DNA of 64,000 bases, from the NCBI RefSeq assembly GCF_001457475.1, contig NZ_LN831029.1, positions 6,448,001 to 6,512,000 on the forward strand. Reading direction: 5' to 3'. The translations under genes were made by a program, and so were the position numbers. The stretch is from Achromobacter xylosoxidans. Lineage in GTDB: Bacteria > Pseudomonadota > Gammaproteobacteria > Burkholderiales > Burkholderiaceae_B. Shown piece by piece: positions 48,849 through 58,036 of the stretch; within the stretch, counting starts at the first letter, position 1; the number at the start of each line of letters is the position of its first letter. A model generated the notes under the pieces. It had not been told where the DNA came from. It did no database searches and saw only the letters and a program-made list of their open reading frames with translations.

Positions 48849-50195
48849 ATGTTGAAAGTGCAGCGTCTGGACGACTTCCTGCGTAGCGTCGCCGTGCGCG
48901 ATCCGCAGCAACCGGAATTCATGCAAGCCGTCCAGGAGGTGATGCTGAGTCTGTGGCCTTTCATCGAAAAGCACCCCCACTACGCCGAGCACGCTTTGCT
49001 CGAGCGCCTGGTGGAACCGGAACGCGTGATCCAGTTCCGCGTGTGCTGGACCGACGACAAGGGCCAGGCGCAGGTCAACCGCGCTTTCCGCATCCAGCAC
49101 AGTTCGGCCATCGGACCATTCAAGGGCGGCATGCGTTTCCACCCCTCGGTGAACCTGTCGATCCTGAAGTTCCTGGCGTTCGAGCAGACCCTGAAGAACT
49201 CGCTGACCACGCTGCCCATGGGCGGCGGCAAGGGCGGCTCCGACTTCGACCCCAAGGGCAAGTCCGACGCCGAAGTCATGCGCTTCTGCCAGGCCCTGAT
49301 GATCGAGCTGTACCGCCACCTGGGCCCGGACACCGACGTGCCGGCCGGCGATATCGGCGTGGGCGCGCGTGAAGTCGGCTTCATGGCCGGCATGATGAAA
49401 AAACTGTCGAACTCCACCGCCAGCGTCTTCACCGGCAAGGGCCTGACCTTCGGCGGCAGCCTGATCCGCCCCGAAGCCACCGGCTACGGCACCGTCTACT
49501 TCGCCGAGGAAATGCTCAAGCGCGTCGGCAAGTCGTTCGACGGCCTGCGCGTGTCGGTCTCGGGTTCGGGCAACGTGGCCCAGTACGCCATCGAAAAGGC
49601 CATGGCGCTGGGGGCCAAGGTGGTGACGGTGTCCGACTCGAACGGCACGGTGGTCGACGAAGCCGGCTTCAACCACGAAAAGCTGGTGGCGCTGATGCAC
49701 GTCAAGAACGACCTGCGCGGCCGCCTGGACACCTATGCCCGCCAGTTCGGTCTGGTCTATGAGCCCGGCAAGCGTCCCTGGCACGTGCCGGTGGACGTGG
49801 CCCTGCCCTGCGCCACCCAGAACGAGCTGGAGCTGGCCGATGCCGAAACGCTGATCAAGAACGGCGTGCAATGCGTGGCCGAAGGCGCCAACATGCCCGC
49901 CACTCTGGACGCCGCCAAGGCCTTCATCGCCGCCCGCGTGCTGTACGCGCCGGGCAAGGCCAGCAACGCCGGCGGCGTGGCCGTGTCGGGCCTGGAAATG
50001 GCCCAGAACTCGGCCCGCCTGGCATGGACCCGCGAGGAAGTGGACGCGCGCCTGCACGCCATCATGCGCGATATCCACGAGAATTGCGTGCGCCACGGCC
50101 ACAGCGAGCGCGAATACGTGAACTACCTGGACGGCGCCAACATCGCCGGCTTCGTCAAGGTCGCCGACGCGATGCGCCAGCAAGGGCTGTACTGA
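48849..50195 (+). CDS. gdhA: NADP-dependent glutamate dehydrogenase
   Basis: 448 residues, the size of hexameric NADP-type GDH that assimilates ammonia onto 2-oxoglutarate. Substrate-binding and catalytic motifs: GPFKGGMRFHPSVNLSILKF, LPMGGGKGGSDFDPKGKSD, PAGDIGVGAREVGFMAGM; Rossmann segment SVSGSGNVAQYAIEKAM; C-terminal YVNYLDGANIAGFVKVADAM. The strong ribosome site AAGGAG lies 6 bp before ATG. Bidirectional terminator downstream. Confidence 0.96.
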   Translation: MLKVQRLDDFLRSVAVRDPQQPEFMQAVQEVMLSLWPFIEKHPHYAEHALLERLVEPERVIQFRVCWTDDKGQAQVNRAFRIQHSSAIGPFKGGMRFHPSVNLSILKFLAFEQTLKNSLTTLPMGGGKGGSDFDPKGKSDAEVMRFCQALMIELYRHLGPDTDVPAGDIGVGAREVGFMAGMMKKLSNSTASVFTGKGLTFGGSLIRPEATGYGTVYFAEEMLKRVGKSFDGLRVSVSGSGNVAQYAIEKAMALGAKVVTVSDSNGTVVDEAGFNHEKLVALMHVKNDLRGRLDTYARQFGLVYEPGKRPWHVPVDVALPCATQNELELADAETLIKNGVQCVAEGANMPATLDAAKAFIAARVLYAPGKASNAGGVAVSGLEMAQNSARLAWTREEVDARLHAIMRDIHENCVRHGHSEREYVNYLDGANIAGFVKVADAMRQQGLY

Positions 50196-50237
50196 TCGAC
50201 AGGCCGGCGCCCCATTGTGGGGGTACCGGCCAGCGAC

Positions 50238-50277
50238 AAAAAAGGCGGCAGGCTGTTCGAGCCTGCCGCCTTTTTTT
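50238..50277. terminator. Bidirectional terminator between gdhA and pcuAC
   Basis: Perfect 12-bp stem AGGCGGCAGGCT (50243-50254), AGCCTGCCGCCT (50260-50271), with A-run on the left and T7 on the right, so it works for gdhA (plus) and the copper chaperone gene (minus). Confidence 0.9.
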
Positions 50278-50300
50278 GTTCTGGGCCGCGCGCGGCGGGA

Positions 50301-50792
50301 TCAGTGCTTCATCGCGCCGTGATCGTGGCTCATGCCGGGGTTGTGCGAGGCCGGTTTGACCTTGAACTGCACCGCCACCTCGCCCGCCTTCTCGAACTTC
50401 AACGTGGCGGGCACCGTGGCGCCTTCGGCGAACGGCGCCTTCAGCTTGATGAACATGACGTGGTAACCCCCGGGGGCCAGCTTGACCTCGCCGTCGGCCG
50501 GCAGCGCGATGCCGCCCTCGACCTGGCGCATCTTGGCCACGCCGTTGGTGGTCTCGACCGTGTGCAGCTCGACCCGCTCGGCGGCGTCGGACGAGATCGA
50601 CAGCAGGCGATCGGGGGTCTTTGCATCGTTGTCGATGTCCATGTAGCCGGCGCCGTTGGACTGGCCCGGGGCGGACGCGCGCACCCAGAGATCGTCGATC
50701 TCGACCTGGCCGACCTTGTAGTCCTTGGCCCAGGCCGAACCGGCCGCGCACAGGCCCAGGACGGCAATAGCGGCGAACTTGCGGATGTTCAT
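50301..50792 (-). CDS. Periplasmic copper chaperone PCu(A)C
   Basis: 163 residues with a signal peptide (cleavage near 22, SAWA-KDY). The Cu(I) site pattern H...M...H-x-M is visible in VELHTVETTNGVAKMRQVEG and GYHVMFIKL. The extra C-terminal His/Met tail HNPGMSHDHGAMKH probably binds Cu(II). PCu(A)C delivers copper to the CuA/CuB sites of cytochrome oxidase; the usual partner Sco/SenC is not adjacent. Sits downstream of the argP gene on the same strand, 19 bp away. Confidence 0.92.
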   Translation of the reverse strand: MNIRKFAAIAVLGLCAAGSAWAKDYKVGQVEIDDLWVRASAPGQSNGAGYMDIDNDAKTPDRLLSISSDAAERVELHTVETTNGVAKMRQVEGGIALPADGEVKLAPGGYHVMFIKLKAPFAEGATVPATLKFEKAGEVAVQFKVKPASHNPGMSHDHGAMKH

Positions 50793-50811
50793 GGGGGTGT
50801 TCTCCTATGGG

Positions 50812-51711
50812 TTAACGCCGCCGGACCAGGCTGCGGGCGGCTGACAGAACCGAGTCGGTCAAAGCTTCCATCGCTTCGGAGTTTACCCGCCAATGCTGCC
50901 AGTACAGCGGCACGTCCTCCCAGGCGCGGCCCCGCAGCAGCATCAGATGACCTGCATCAAGGTGTTCCTGCACCAGTGGCAGCGGATTCATGGTCCAGCC
51001 CAGGCCCCCCAGGGTGGCCTGCACGAAGGCGCGGGTCGACGGCACCCACCAGACCGGCGGTTGCCATGGCGCCGGGTCCGAGATCTTGTGGGCGAAACGG
51101 GCCTGCAACGCATCCTTGCGGTTGAACACCAGCACCGGCGCCTGCGCCAGTGTCTGCGCATTCACGCCCTGCGCGAAATAGCGCTTGTGGAAGGCCGGGG
51201 TACACGTCGCCACATAGCGCATGCTGCCCAGCGCATGGATGCGGCAGCCTTGCACCGGATCGGCCAGCGTCGTCACCGCGCCCAGCACCGACCCGTTGCG
51301 CAGCAGCGCGGCGGTGTGGTCCTGGTCCTCGGACTGCATGTCGAGCGTGGCGCGGGTACGGCTGGAGAACTGCAGCGCCGCCTCGACGAACCAGGTCTCA
51401 AGGCTGTCGTGGTTGACCGCGATGGGGATGCTGGCGTGCGGCACGTCGTCGTCCGCCACGCCCAGCCGGTTCAGCGCGTCGTGTTCCAGCAGCGCGGTCT
51501 GCTCGGCCAGCTGCACCAGCACCTGGCCATCGCCGGTGGCCGCGGCGGGCACGGTGCGCTGGACCAGCAGCCTTCCCATGCGGTCTTCGAGCGCCTTGAT
51601 CCGCTGCGACACCGCCGACGGCGTCACGCTCAACGCCAACGCGGCGCGTTCGAAACTGCCTTCGCGCACCACCGCCGCCAGGGCGCGCAGGTTGCCGTGA
51701 TCGATTTTCAT
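50812..51711 (-). CDS. argP: LysR-family regulator ArgP
   Basis: 299 residues. The N-terminal helix-turn-helix (GSFERAALALSVTPSAVSQR) and ArgP/IciA-type features (LRALAAVVREGSFERAALAL; LETWFVEAAL) are visible. It is divergent from a LysE/ArgO exporter, the classical ArgP target induced by arginine or antagonised by lysine. The 149-bp space between is AT-rich near 51713-51765, as expected for a LysR-type divergent promoter. Confidence 0.88.
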   Translation of the reverse strand: MKIDHGNLRALAAVVREGSFERAALALSVTPSAVSQRIKALEDRMGRLLVQRTVPAAATGDGQVLVQLAEQTALLEHDALNRLGVADDDVPHASIPIAVNHDSLETWFVEAALQFSSRTRATLDMQSEDQDHTAALLRNGSVLGAVTTLADPVQGCRIHALGSMRYVATCTPAFHKRYFAQGVNAQTLAQAPVLVFNRKDALQARFAHKISDPAPWQPPVWWVPSTRAFVQATLGGLGWTMNPLPLVQEHLDAGHLMLLRGRAWEDVPLYWQHWRVNSEAMEALTDSVLSAARSLVRRR

Positions 51712-51860
51712 AGAATTAGTTTTGCTTAAGATAATGAAGGAAAATTAGCTGTATTTCATACCAGTGACAAGCGAAAATGATGCATTGTCGGCATGCGCAA
51801 CGCTGCCGGCCCGGTATTCCAAGCGCCGCCACAAGGCGTTGCAGTCAAAAGGTTCGCGTC

Positions 51861-52493
51861 ATGTTCGCCACGTTGTCATCTCCCCTCTTTCTCACCGCCT
51901 GGGCCAGCGGCACGGCCACGGGGCTGGGCCTGTTCGCCGTCGTCGGCGCGCAAAGCGCATTCATCCTGCGCCAGGGATTGATGCGCGCGCACCTGCTGTC
52001 GGTGGTTGCCATCTGCGCGTTGATCGACGCCGTCTTCATCTTCGCCAGCGTGTCGGGCCTGCAGGCCTTGACGGCCTGGTTCCCCTGGCTGACCACGGCG
52101 GTGCTGTGGTTCGGCGTGGCCTTCCTGTCCTGGTACGCGCTGCAATCGGCGCGCCGCGCCTGGAACGCCACCGGCGGGCTGGCCGCCGCGCGCGACGTGG
52201 TGCCCTCGCGCCGCGCCGCGATGCTGGGCGCGCTGGGCTTTTCGTTGCTGAACCCGCATTTCTGGCTCGACATGGTGGTGGTGGGCTCGCTGGCCCACGG
52301 TTTCGAGGATGCCCGCATGGCGTTCGCCGCCGGCGCCTTCACCGCCAGCCTGCTGTGGCTGGCCGTGCTGGGCATCGGCTCGCGCCTGTTCGCGCGCTTC
52401 TTCGCCAGCGCCTCGGCCTGGCGCGTGCTCGACGGCGTCATCGCCGTGGTCATGGCGGGCCTGGCGATCAGCCTGGCGGTCAAGGGCGTCTGA
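51861..52493 (+). CDS. argO: LysE/ArgO-family basic amino acid exporter
   Basis: 210-residue inner-membrane exporter with about six helices. The family N terminus has GLGLFAVVGAQSAFILRQG, then VSGLQALTAW and GFSLLNPHFWLDMVV. ATG 51861 is chosen over an ATG 28 codons upstream because the upstream part is arginine-rich and lies in the promoter. Regulated by the divergent ArgP by inference; arginine and lysine analogues are the expected substrates. Confidence 0.9.
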   Translation: MFATLSSPLFLTAWASGTATGLGLFAVVGAQSAFILRQGLMRAHLLSVVAICALIDAVFIFASVSGLQALTAWFPWLTTAVLWFGVAFLSWYALQSARRAWNATGGLAAARDVVPSRRAAMLGALGFSLLNPHFWLDMVVVGSLAHGFEDARMAFAAGAFTASLLWLAVLGIGSRLFARFFASASAWRVLDGVIAVVMAGLAISLAVKGV

Positions 52494-52643
52494 GGGTTGG
52501 CGCAGTCGCGCTGGCTGGACGGCTACGGGACGGGTCGTTGCGCAGGCGGCGGAAATACGGGGACGGGCTAGCCAGCCAGGCACTTTTATAATCGCCGCGT
52601 TGCCACTCTTTCGTCGGGCGCATGGCCGGCCCGCCAGACGATC

Positions 52644-53585
52644 ATGCGCGGACCCTCCCCTTCCAAAGACGTGCGCCTGCCGCCGCTGGCCGCCATCCAG
52701 GCCTTCGAGGCCGCCGCCCGGCTCGGCTCGTTCGAGCGCGCCAGCGAAGAACTGTTCGTCACCGCCAGCGCCATCGGCAAGCGCATCGCCGCGCTCGAGG
52801 CGCAGCTGGACGTCACCCTGTTCATCCGTAGCAGCCGCGGCGCCACCCTGAGCGCCGCCGGGCGCGAATACCTGGAACAAGTGCGCACCGCGCTGGACCT
52901 GCTGTCCGATGCCTCGCTGCACAAGCGCGGCGAGCCCAAGCTCGAACCCCTGCGGGTGGTGTCCACCCCGACCTTTGCCCGCCAGGTGCTGATCCCCGCC
53001 CTGCCTGGCTTCACCGCCGCGCACCCGGACGTCGAGCTGGAAATCATGCTGTCCATTCCCTACCTGGACATCATGCCGCCGAACGCGGACGTCTGGATCC
53101 GCTTCGGCAGCGGCAAATATCCCGGCCTGCACGCGCGGCCGCTGACCACAGATCCGGTGTTTGCGGTCTGCTCGCCCGCCTACCGCGATGCGCACGGGCC
53201 GTTCGAACGCCCGCAGGACCTGTCGCGCGCCGCCCTGCTGCGCTGCCCGATGGAGCCATGGCGTCCCTGGCTGGCGGCGGCCGGGCTCGACTGGCCCGAA
53301 CCCGCGCGCGGCGTCTGGCTGGTCGACCTGGGCATGATGCTGGCGGCGGCCCGAGCCGGCCAGGGCATCGCGCTGACCCGCCGCACGCTGGCGGCCGAGT
53401 GGCTGGACGAGGGCAAATTGCTGCGGGTGCTCGACATCGAGACGGCGGGTGAATCCCAGTACTACCTGTGTACTGAAATCTCGCGCCCTCCGGGCGGCGC
53501 GGCCCAAGCGTTTTCCCTATGGCTGGCCGCCGTCTGTGAACGCGCGGCCCAATGGCCACGGGCTTCTTCGGCCAAGCCGGAATAA
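52644..53585 (+). CDS. LysR-family regulator (GcvA-like)
   Basis: 313 residues. It begins like GcvA-type regulators: RLPPLAAIQAFEAAARLGSF, then helix-turn-helix ELFVTASAIGKRIAALEAQL. The C-terminal ligand domain ends with GGAAQAFSLWLAAV. No operon is divergent or adjacent in an informative way; the downstream Liv transporter starts 330 bp later, so control of it is possible but not shown. Confidence 0.88.
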   Translation: MRGPSPSKDVRLPPLAAIQAFEAAARLGSFERASEELFVTASAIGKRIAALEAQLDVTLFIRSSRGATLSAAGREYLEQVRTALDLLSDASLHKRGEPKLEPLRVVSTPTFARQVLIPALPGFTAAHPDVELEIMLSIPYLDIMPPNADVWIRFGSGKYPGLHARPLTTDPVFAVCSPAYRDAHGPFERPQDLSRAALLRCPMEPWRPWLAAAGLDWPEPARGVWLVDLGMMLAAARAGQGIALTRRTLAAEWLDEGKLLRVLDIETAGESQYYLCTEISRPPGGAAQAFSLWLAAVCERAAQWPRASSAKPE

Positions 53586-53915
53586 ATTTCCAGCCCCGGG
53601 CGGAAGGAAATTCCGCGCACCGCCGCGCGTCGCTGGCTAGCATGCGCCCAACATGGCCTGCGCGCGCAAACCGGCTCCGCGCGCCGGGCCTGCCCCGATC
53701 TTTGGCCGTCCCATGCTGCATCGCAATGCCGGGCCGTCGGCGGGTGCGACGGTACTAGGTATTTACGCGGAAAAACCCCGCCGGGTCAGATTCGCGTAAG
53801 CGATTAAGCAGACAGTCACAACACGCAACAGGAGTGCGCCACCCACCTTCTTCACGCCGCCTGGCGCCGGCACACGGTTTTCCACGCAGTTCTACCAATT
53901 ACAACGGAGACATCC
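53586..53915 (+). promoter_or_regulatory. Leader region of the Liv-type operon
   Basis: 330 bp with no gene. Features are limited to a partial dyad (TTTCCAGCCCCGGGCGGAAGGAAA, 53586-53612) just after the LysR stop, an AT-richer stretch around 53750-53820 (GGTACTAGGTATTTACGC) that may hold the promoter, and a GGAGA ribosome site at 53907. Confidence 0.35.
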
Positions 53916-55079
53916 ATGGATTTTCGTTTGAAGCTGCTTGCAGGAACCCTTGCTTTTGCCGTATCGGCCGCGGGCTACGCCGCCGACCCCATCAAGATCG
54001 GCGTGGCCGGCCCCTATACGGGCGGCTCTTCCTCCATGGGGGTGAGCATGCGCGACGGCGTGCGCCTGGCCATCGAGGAAATCAACAAGAATGGCGGCGT
54101 GCTCGGCCGGCAACTGGTCGCGGTGGAACGCGACGACGAAGCCAAGAACGAGCGCGGCGTGCAGATCGCCCAGGAACTGATCAACAAGGAACAGGTCACC
54201 GCCACGGTCGGCTACATCAACACCGGCGTGGCGCTGGCCTCGCAACGCTTCTACCAGGACGCCAAGATCCCGGTGTTCAACAACGTGGCCACCGGCAGCG
54301 TCATCACGCACCAGTTCAAGGCGCCCGAATACCCGGACAACTACGTATTCCGCAACGCGGCGCACGACAGCATCCAGGCGCCGATGATCGTCGAAGAGGC
54401 CATCACCCGCCGCGGCTTCAAGAAGGTCGCGATCCTGGCCGACTCCACCAACTACGGCCAGCTCGGCCGCGAGGACCTGGAAAAGGCCCTGGACGCCAAG
54501 GGCATCAAGCCTGTGGCCGTCGAGAAGTTCAACATCAAGGACGTCGACATGACGGCCCAGCTGCTCAAGGCCAAGGCCGCGGGCGCCGAAGCCGTGCTGA
54601 CCTACGGCATCGGCCCCGAGCTGGCGCAGATCGCCAACGGCATGGCCAAGCTGGGCTGGAAGGTGCCGATCATCGGCAGCTGGACGCTGTCGATGGCCAA
54701 CTACATCGACAACTCCGGCGCCAACGGCGAAGGCGCGCGCATGCCGCAGACCTTCATCCAGGATCCGGATACGCCCAAGCGCAAGGCCTTCATCGATGCC
54801 TACCTGGCCAAGTTCAAGCCCAAGAACAATCGCATCGACTCGCCGGTGTCGGCGGCCCAGGGCTATGACTCGATCTTCCTGCTGGCTGCCGCCATCAAGC
54901 AGGCCAACTCCACCGAAGGCCCGAAGATCCGTGAAGCGCTCGAGAACCTGCAGACGCCGGTCGAGGGCGTGGTGATGACCTACAACAAGCCCTTCACCCA
55001 CGACAACCACGACGCCATCGGCGCCAAGGAAGTGGTCATCGGCGAGGTCAAGGGCGGCCGCGTGGTCAAGGCCAACTAA
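53916..55079 (+). CDS. Branched-chain amino acid-type ABC substrate-binding protein
   Basis: 387-residue periplasmic type 1 binding protein. The signal peptide ends near residue 23 (AAGYA-ADP). The domain starts IKIGVAGPYTGGSSSMGVSM and shows IEEINKNGGVLGRQLVAVER, QFKAPEYPDNYVFRNAAHDS and VSAAQGYDSIFLLAAAIKQA. Family ligands range from Leu/Ile/Val to amides and aromatic acids; the ligand here is not known. First gene of the SBP-permease-fused permease/ATPase-ATPase operon. Confidence 0.9.
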   Translation: MDFRLKLLAGTLAFAVSAAGYAADPIKIGVAGPYTGGSSSMGVSMRDGVRLAIEEINKNGGVLGRQLVAVERDDEAKNERGVQIAQELINKEQVTATVGYINTGVALASQRFYQDAKIPVFNNVATGSVITHQFKAPEYPDNYVFRNAAHDSIQAPMIVEEAITRRGFKKVAILADSTNYGQLGREDLEKALDAKGIKPVAVEKFNIKDVDMTAQLLKAKAAGAEAVLTYGIGPELAQIANGMAKLGWKVPIIGSWTLSMANYIDNSGANGEGARMPQTFIQDPDTPKRKAFIDAYLAKFKPKNNRIDSPVSAAQGYDSIFLLAAAIKQANSTEGPKIREALENLQTPVEGVVMTYNKPFTHDNHDAIGAKEVVIGEVKGGRVVKAN

Positions 55080-55095
55080 GTTCGTCCGAAGCAGT

Positions 55096-55123
55096 GCGGC
55101 GGCGGCTGCCCAGCCGCCGCCGC
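55096..55123 (+). other. Intercistronic hairpin after the binding-protein gene
   Basis: A near-continuous GC stem, GCGGCGGCGGCTG (55096-55108) against CAGCCGCCGCCGC (55111-55123), with no T-tract. Such hairpins after transporter binding-protein genes usually stabilise or partly terminate the mRNA so that the binding protein is made in excess over the membrane subunits. Confidence 0.6.
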
Positions 55124-55221
55124 CGGCGTTCCCGCGCGCGGGGCGCCGGCATGCAGTCGCCTGACAACAGCGTTCTGCCCAAGGGGGTTGGGACGGAACA
55201 CAGCGCCTCACGACACACACC

Positions 55222-56094
55222 ATGATTCTTCTACAGCTTATCTATAGCGGTATCGCGCTGGGCATGATCTATGCCGTCATCGCGTTCGGGTACCAGCTCA
55301 CTTTCGCCACATCCGGCACCCTGAACTTCGGCCAGGGCGAAGCCCTGATGCTGGGCGCGCTGGTCGGGCTCACGCTGGTCGGCCTGGGCGTGAACTATTG
55401 GGTCATGATCCCCATCGTCTGCATCTTCGGCTTCGCGCAAGGCGCGCTGGTCGAGCGGGTCGGCGTGCGGCCGGCCATCAAGACGCGATCCGAATTCGGC
55501 TGGATCATGGCCACCATCGCCCTGGGCATCATCTTCAAGAACGTGGCCGAGAACATCTGGGGCCGCGACGACCTGCGATTCCCCTCGCCGCTGCCCGAGG
55601 CGCCGATCGAGGTGCTGGGCGCGAACGTGCTGCCGATGGAACTGCTGGTGGTGTTCGGCGCGCTGGCCATGATGCTGCTGGTGGAACTGTTCAACCGCAA
55701 GTCCATCTACGGCAAGGCTTTCGTCGCCACGTCCAACGACCGCGACGCCGCCGGGCTGATGGGCATCAACACCGGCATGGTAATCACGTTTTCGTATGCC
55801 CTGTCGTCGCTGACGGCCGCCTTCGCGGGCGTGCTGGTGGCGCCGCTGACGCTGACCGGCGCCACCATGGGCGCGGTGCTGGGCCTGAAGGCCTTCGCGG
55901 TCGCCATCATCGGCGGCCTGTCCAGCGGCATGGGCGTGGTGGTGGGCGGCCTGATCCTGGGGATCGCCGAGACCACCACCGGTTTCTATCTTTCGACGGG
56001 GTACAAAGACGTGCCGGGACTGGTCCTGCTGCTGCTCGTACTGACCTTCAAACCCGCCGGCCTGTTCGGCAAGACCGCGATCAAGAAGGTGTAA
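55222..56094 (+). CDS. livH: LivH-type ABC permease
   Basis: 290-residue inner-membrane permease, about eight helices. It has the LivH opening LQLIYSGIALGMIYAVIAFG and FGQGEALMLGALVGLTLV, and the EAA-like loop NDRDAAGLMGINTGMVITFS near residue 172. Ends 3 bp before the LivM-LivG fusion gene. Confidence 0.9.
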   Translation: MILLQLIYSGIALGMIYAVIAFGYQLTFATSGTLNFGQGEALMLGALVGLTLVGLGVNYWVMIPIVCIFGFAQGALVERVGVRPAIKTRSEFGWIMATIALGIIFKNVAENIWGRDDLRFPSPLPEAPIEVLGANVLPMELLVVFGALAMMLLVELFNRKSIYGKAFVATSNDRDAAGLMGINTGMVITFSYALSSLTAAFAGVLVAPLTLTGATMGAVLGLKAFAVAIIGGLSSGMGVVVGGLILGIAETTTGFYLSTGYKDVPGLVLLLLVLTFKPAGLFGKTAIKKV

Positions 56095-56097
56095 GCG

Positions 56098-58020
56098 ATG
56101 AAACCCCTGCACCTGCTGCTTTCCATCGTGGCGGTGGCCTGCCTGGCCGCCGTGCCCCTGGGCGTGACCAACACGTACTACCTGCACCTGATCGAAACCA
56201 TCATGATCTATTCGATCCTGCTGTTCGGGCTCGATATCGTGGTGGGCTACACCGGCCAGGTGTCGCTGGGCCATGCCGGCCTGTTCGGCATCGGCTCGTA
56301 TGTCGCCGGCGTGCTGTTCTTCCATCTGCAGATGCCGATATGGGTGATCCTGCCGGCCGCCATCCTGATCGCGGCGGCTTTCGGCGCGGTGCTGGCGTTG
56401 CCGGCGCTGCGGGTCACCGGACCCTACCTGGCGATGGTGACGCTGGCCTTCGGCACCATCATCCAGATCCTGATCAACGAGATGACCTTCCTGACCGAAG
56501 GCCCGCTCGGCATCAAGATCCCCAAGCCGTCGATCGGCGGCCACATCCTGACCAAGAGCGAGTACTTCTGGCTGGTGGCGGCGTTGCTGGTGCTGTCGCT
56601 GATCGTGGTGCACCGGATCCTCAAATCGCACCTGGGCCGCTCGTTCGAGGCCCTGCGCGACAGCCCGATCGCCTCGGACTGCATGGGCGTGTCGGTCTAT
56701 CGCCACAAGGTGTTCGCCTTCGTCATCAGCGCCGGCTTCGCCGGCCTGGCGGGCGCGCTGTATTCGTACTCCGAGCAGTACATCTCGCCCAACACCTACA
56801 ACTTCGAACTCACCATCCTGTTCCTGCTGGCCATCATCATGGGCGGGCGCAAGAGCCGCACCGGGGCGCTGCTGGGCGCATCGATCATCGTGCTGCTGCC
56901 CAAGATGCTGGACGACATCGCCACCTTCCGCCTGATCGCGCTGGGCGTGGCGATCCTGGTGACGGTGGGCAGCGCGATCGCCATCTCCAAGGGCCGCACC
57001 GAGGCCCGCCGGGTGGCGGTGCCGGTGGTCGGCACCATCCTGCTGGCGGTGTTCTCGTATTGGCTGGAGGCGGTGACCGACTGGCGCCTGACGATCTTCG
57101 GCGCCATGATCCTGTTCGTCGTGTACTACCTGCCCGACGGCATCGTCGGCTTCGTGCGCAACCTGTTCTTCTCGACCCGCCGCGCGGCGCTGTCGGTCAA
57201 GAAGGACCTGGTCAAGGAACAGGAAGCGGTGCCCGACGCGGCGCGGGGCCATGGCGAAACGCTGTTGGCGGCCAAGCAGGTGCTGATGCAGTTCGGCGGC
57301 CTGAAGGCGCTGAACCAGGTCGACCTGACGGTCAAGCGCGGCACCATCCATGGGCTGATCGGACCGAACGGTTCGGGCAAGAGCACCATGATGAATGTGC
57401 TGACGGGCATCTATGTGCCCACGGCGGGCGCGGTGGAATTCGGCGGCAAGTCACTGGTGGGCCTGGCGCCGGCCGACATCGCCGCCACGGGCATCGCCCG
57501 CACCTTCCAGAACGTGCAGCTGTTCGGCGAGATGACGGCGCTGGAGAACGTGCTGGTGGGCCTGCACCACACCTTCACGACGGGACTGGCGGGCATCGCG
57601 CTGCGCACGCCGAAGTGGAAGGGCGAGGAACAAGGCGCGCGCGCCCGCGCCCTGGCGCTGCTGGAATTCGTGGGGTTGGAGGACCTGGCCAGCGAAGAGG
57701 CCCGCAACCTGCCCTATGGCAAGCAACGCCTGCTGGAAATCGCCCGCGCGCTGGCGCTGGACCCGCAATTGCTGCTGCTGGACGAGCCGGCTGCCGGCCT
57801 GACGGCGCCGGATATCGCCGAGCTGCTGACGATCATCCGCAAGGTGCGCGACCACGGCATTACGCTGATCCTGATCGAGCACCACATGGATGTGGTGATG
57901 GGGGTGTGCGACACCGTGTCGGTGCTGGACTTCGGCCAGAAGATCGCCGAGGGGCTGCCCAATGAAGTGCAGAGCAACGCCAAGGTTATCGAGGCGTATC
58001 TGGGCGGCGCGCCCGCCTGA
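56098..58020 (+). CDS. Fused LivM permease / LivG ATPase
   Basis: 640 residues combining two usual subunits. Residues about 1-370 form a LivM-type permease (GYTGQVSLGHAGLFGIGSYV; LRDSPIASDCMGVSVYRHKV). From about 388 a complete LivG ATPase follows: Walker A GPNGSGKST (about 422), LPYGKQRLLEIARAL, Walker B LLLLDEPAAGLT and H-loop IEHHMDVVM. The frame is continuous with no stop or frameshift, so it appears to be a true fusion. LivF follows 16 bp later. Confidence 0.92.
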   Translation: MKPLHLLLSIVAVACLAAVPLGVTNTYYLHLIETIMIYSILLFGLDIVVGYTGQVSLGHAGLFGIGSYVAGVLFFHLQMPIWVILPAAILIAAAFGAVLALPALRVTGPYLAMVTLAFGTIIQILINEMTFLTEGPLGIKIPKPSIGGHILTKSEYFWLVAALLVLSLIVVHRILKSHLGRSFEALRDSPIASDCMGVSVYRHKVFAFVISAGFAGLAGALYSYSEQYISPNTYNFELTILFLLAIIMGGRKSRTGALLGASIIVLLPKMLDDIATFRLIALGVAILVTVGSAIAISKGRTEARRVAVPVVGTILLAVFSYWLEAVTDWRLTIFGAMILFVVYYLPDGIVGFVRNLFFSTRRAALSVKKDLVKEQEAVPDAARGHGETLLAAKQVLMQFGGLKALNQVDLTVKRGTIHGLIGPNGSGKSTMMNVLTGIYVPTAGAVEFGGKSLVGLAPADIAATGIARTFQNVQLFGEMTALENVLVGLHHTFTTGLAGIALRTPKWKGEEQGARARALALLEFVGLEDLASEEARNLPYGKQRLLEIARALALDPQLLLLDEPAAGLTAPDIAELLTIIRKVRDHGITLILIEHHMDVVMGVCDTVSVLDFGQKIAEGLPNEVQSNAKVIEAYLGGAPA

Positions 58021-58036
58021 CGCCAAGGACGACAAC

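Noticed and set aside
55231..57351. Minus-strand 706-codon frame opposite livH/livMG
   Set aside because: His/Gln/Arg-rich shadow of the transporter genes with no plausible start or motif.
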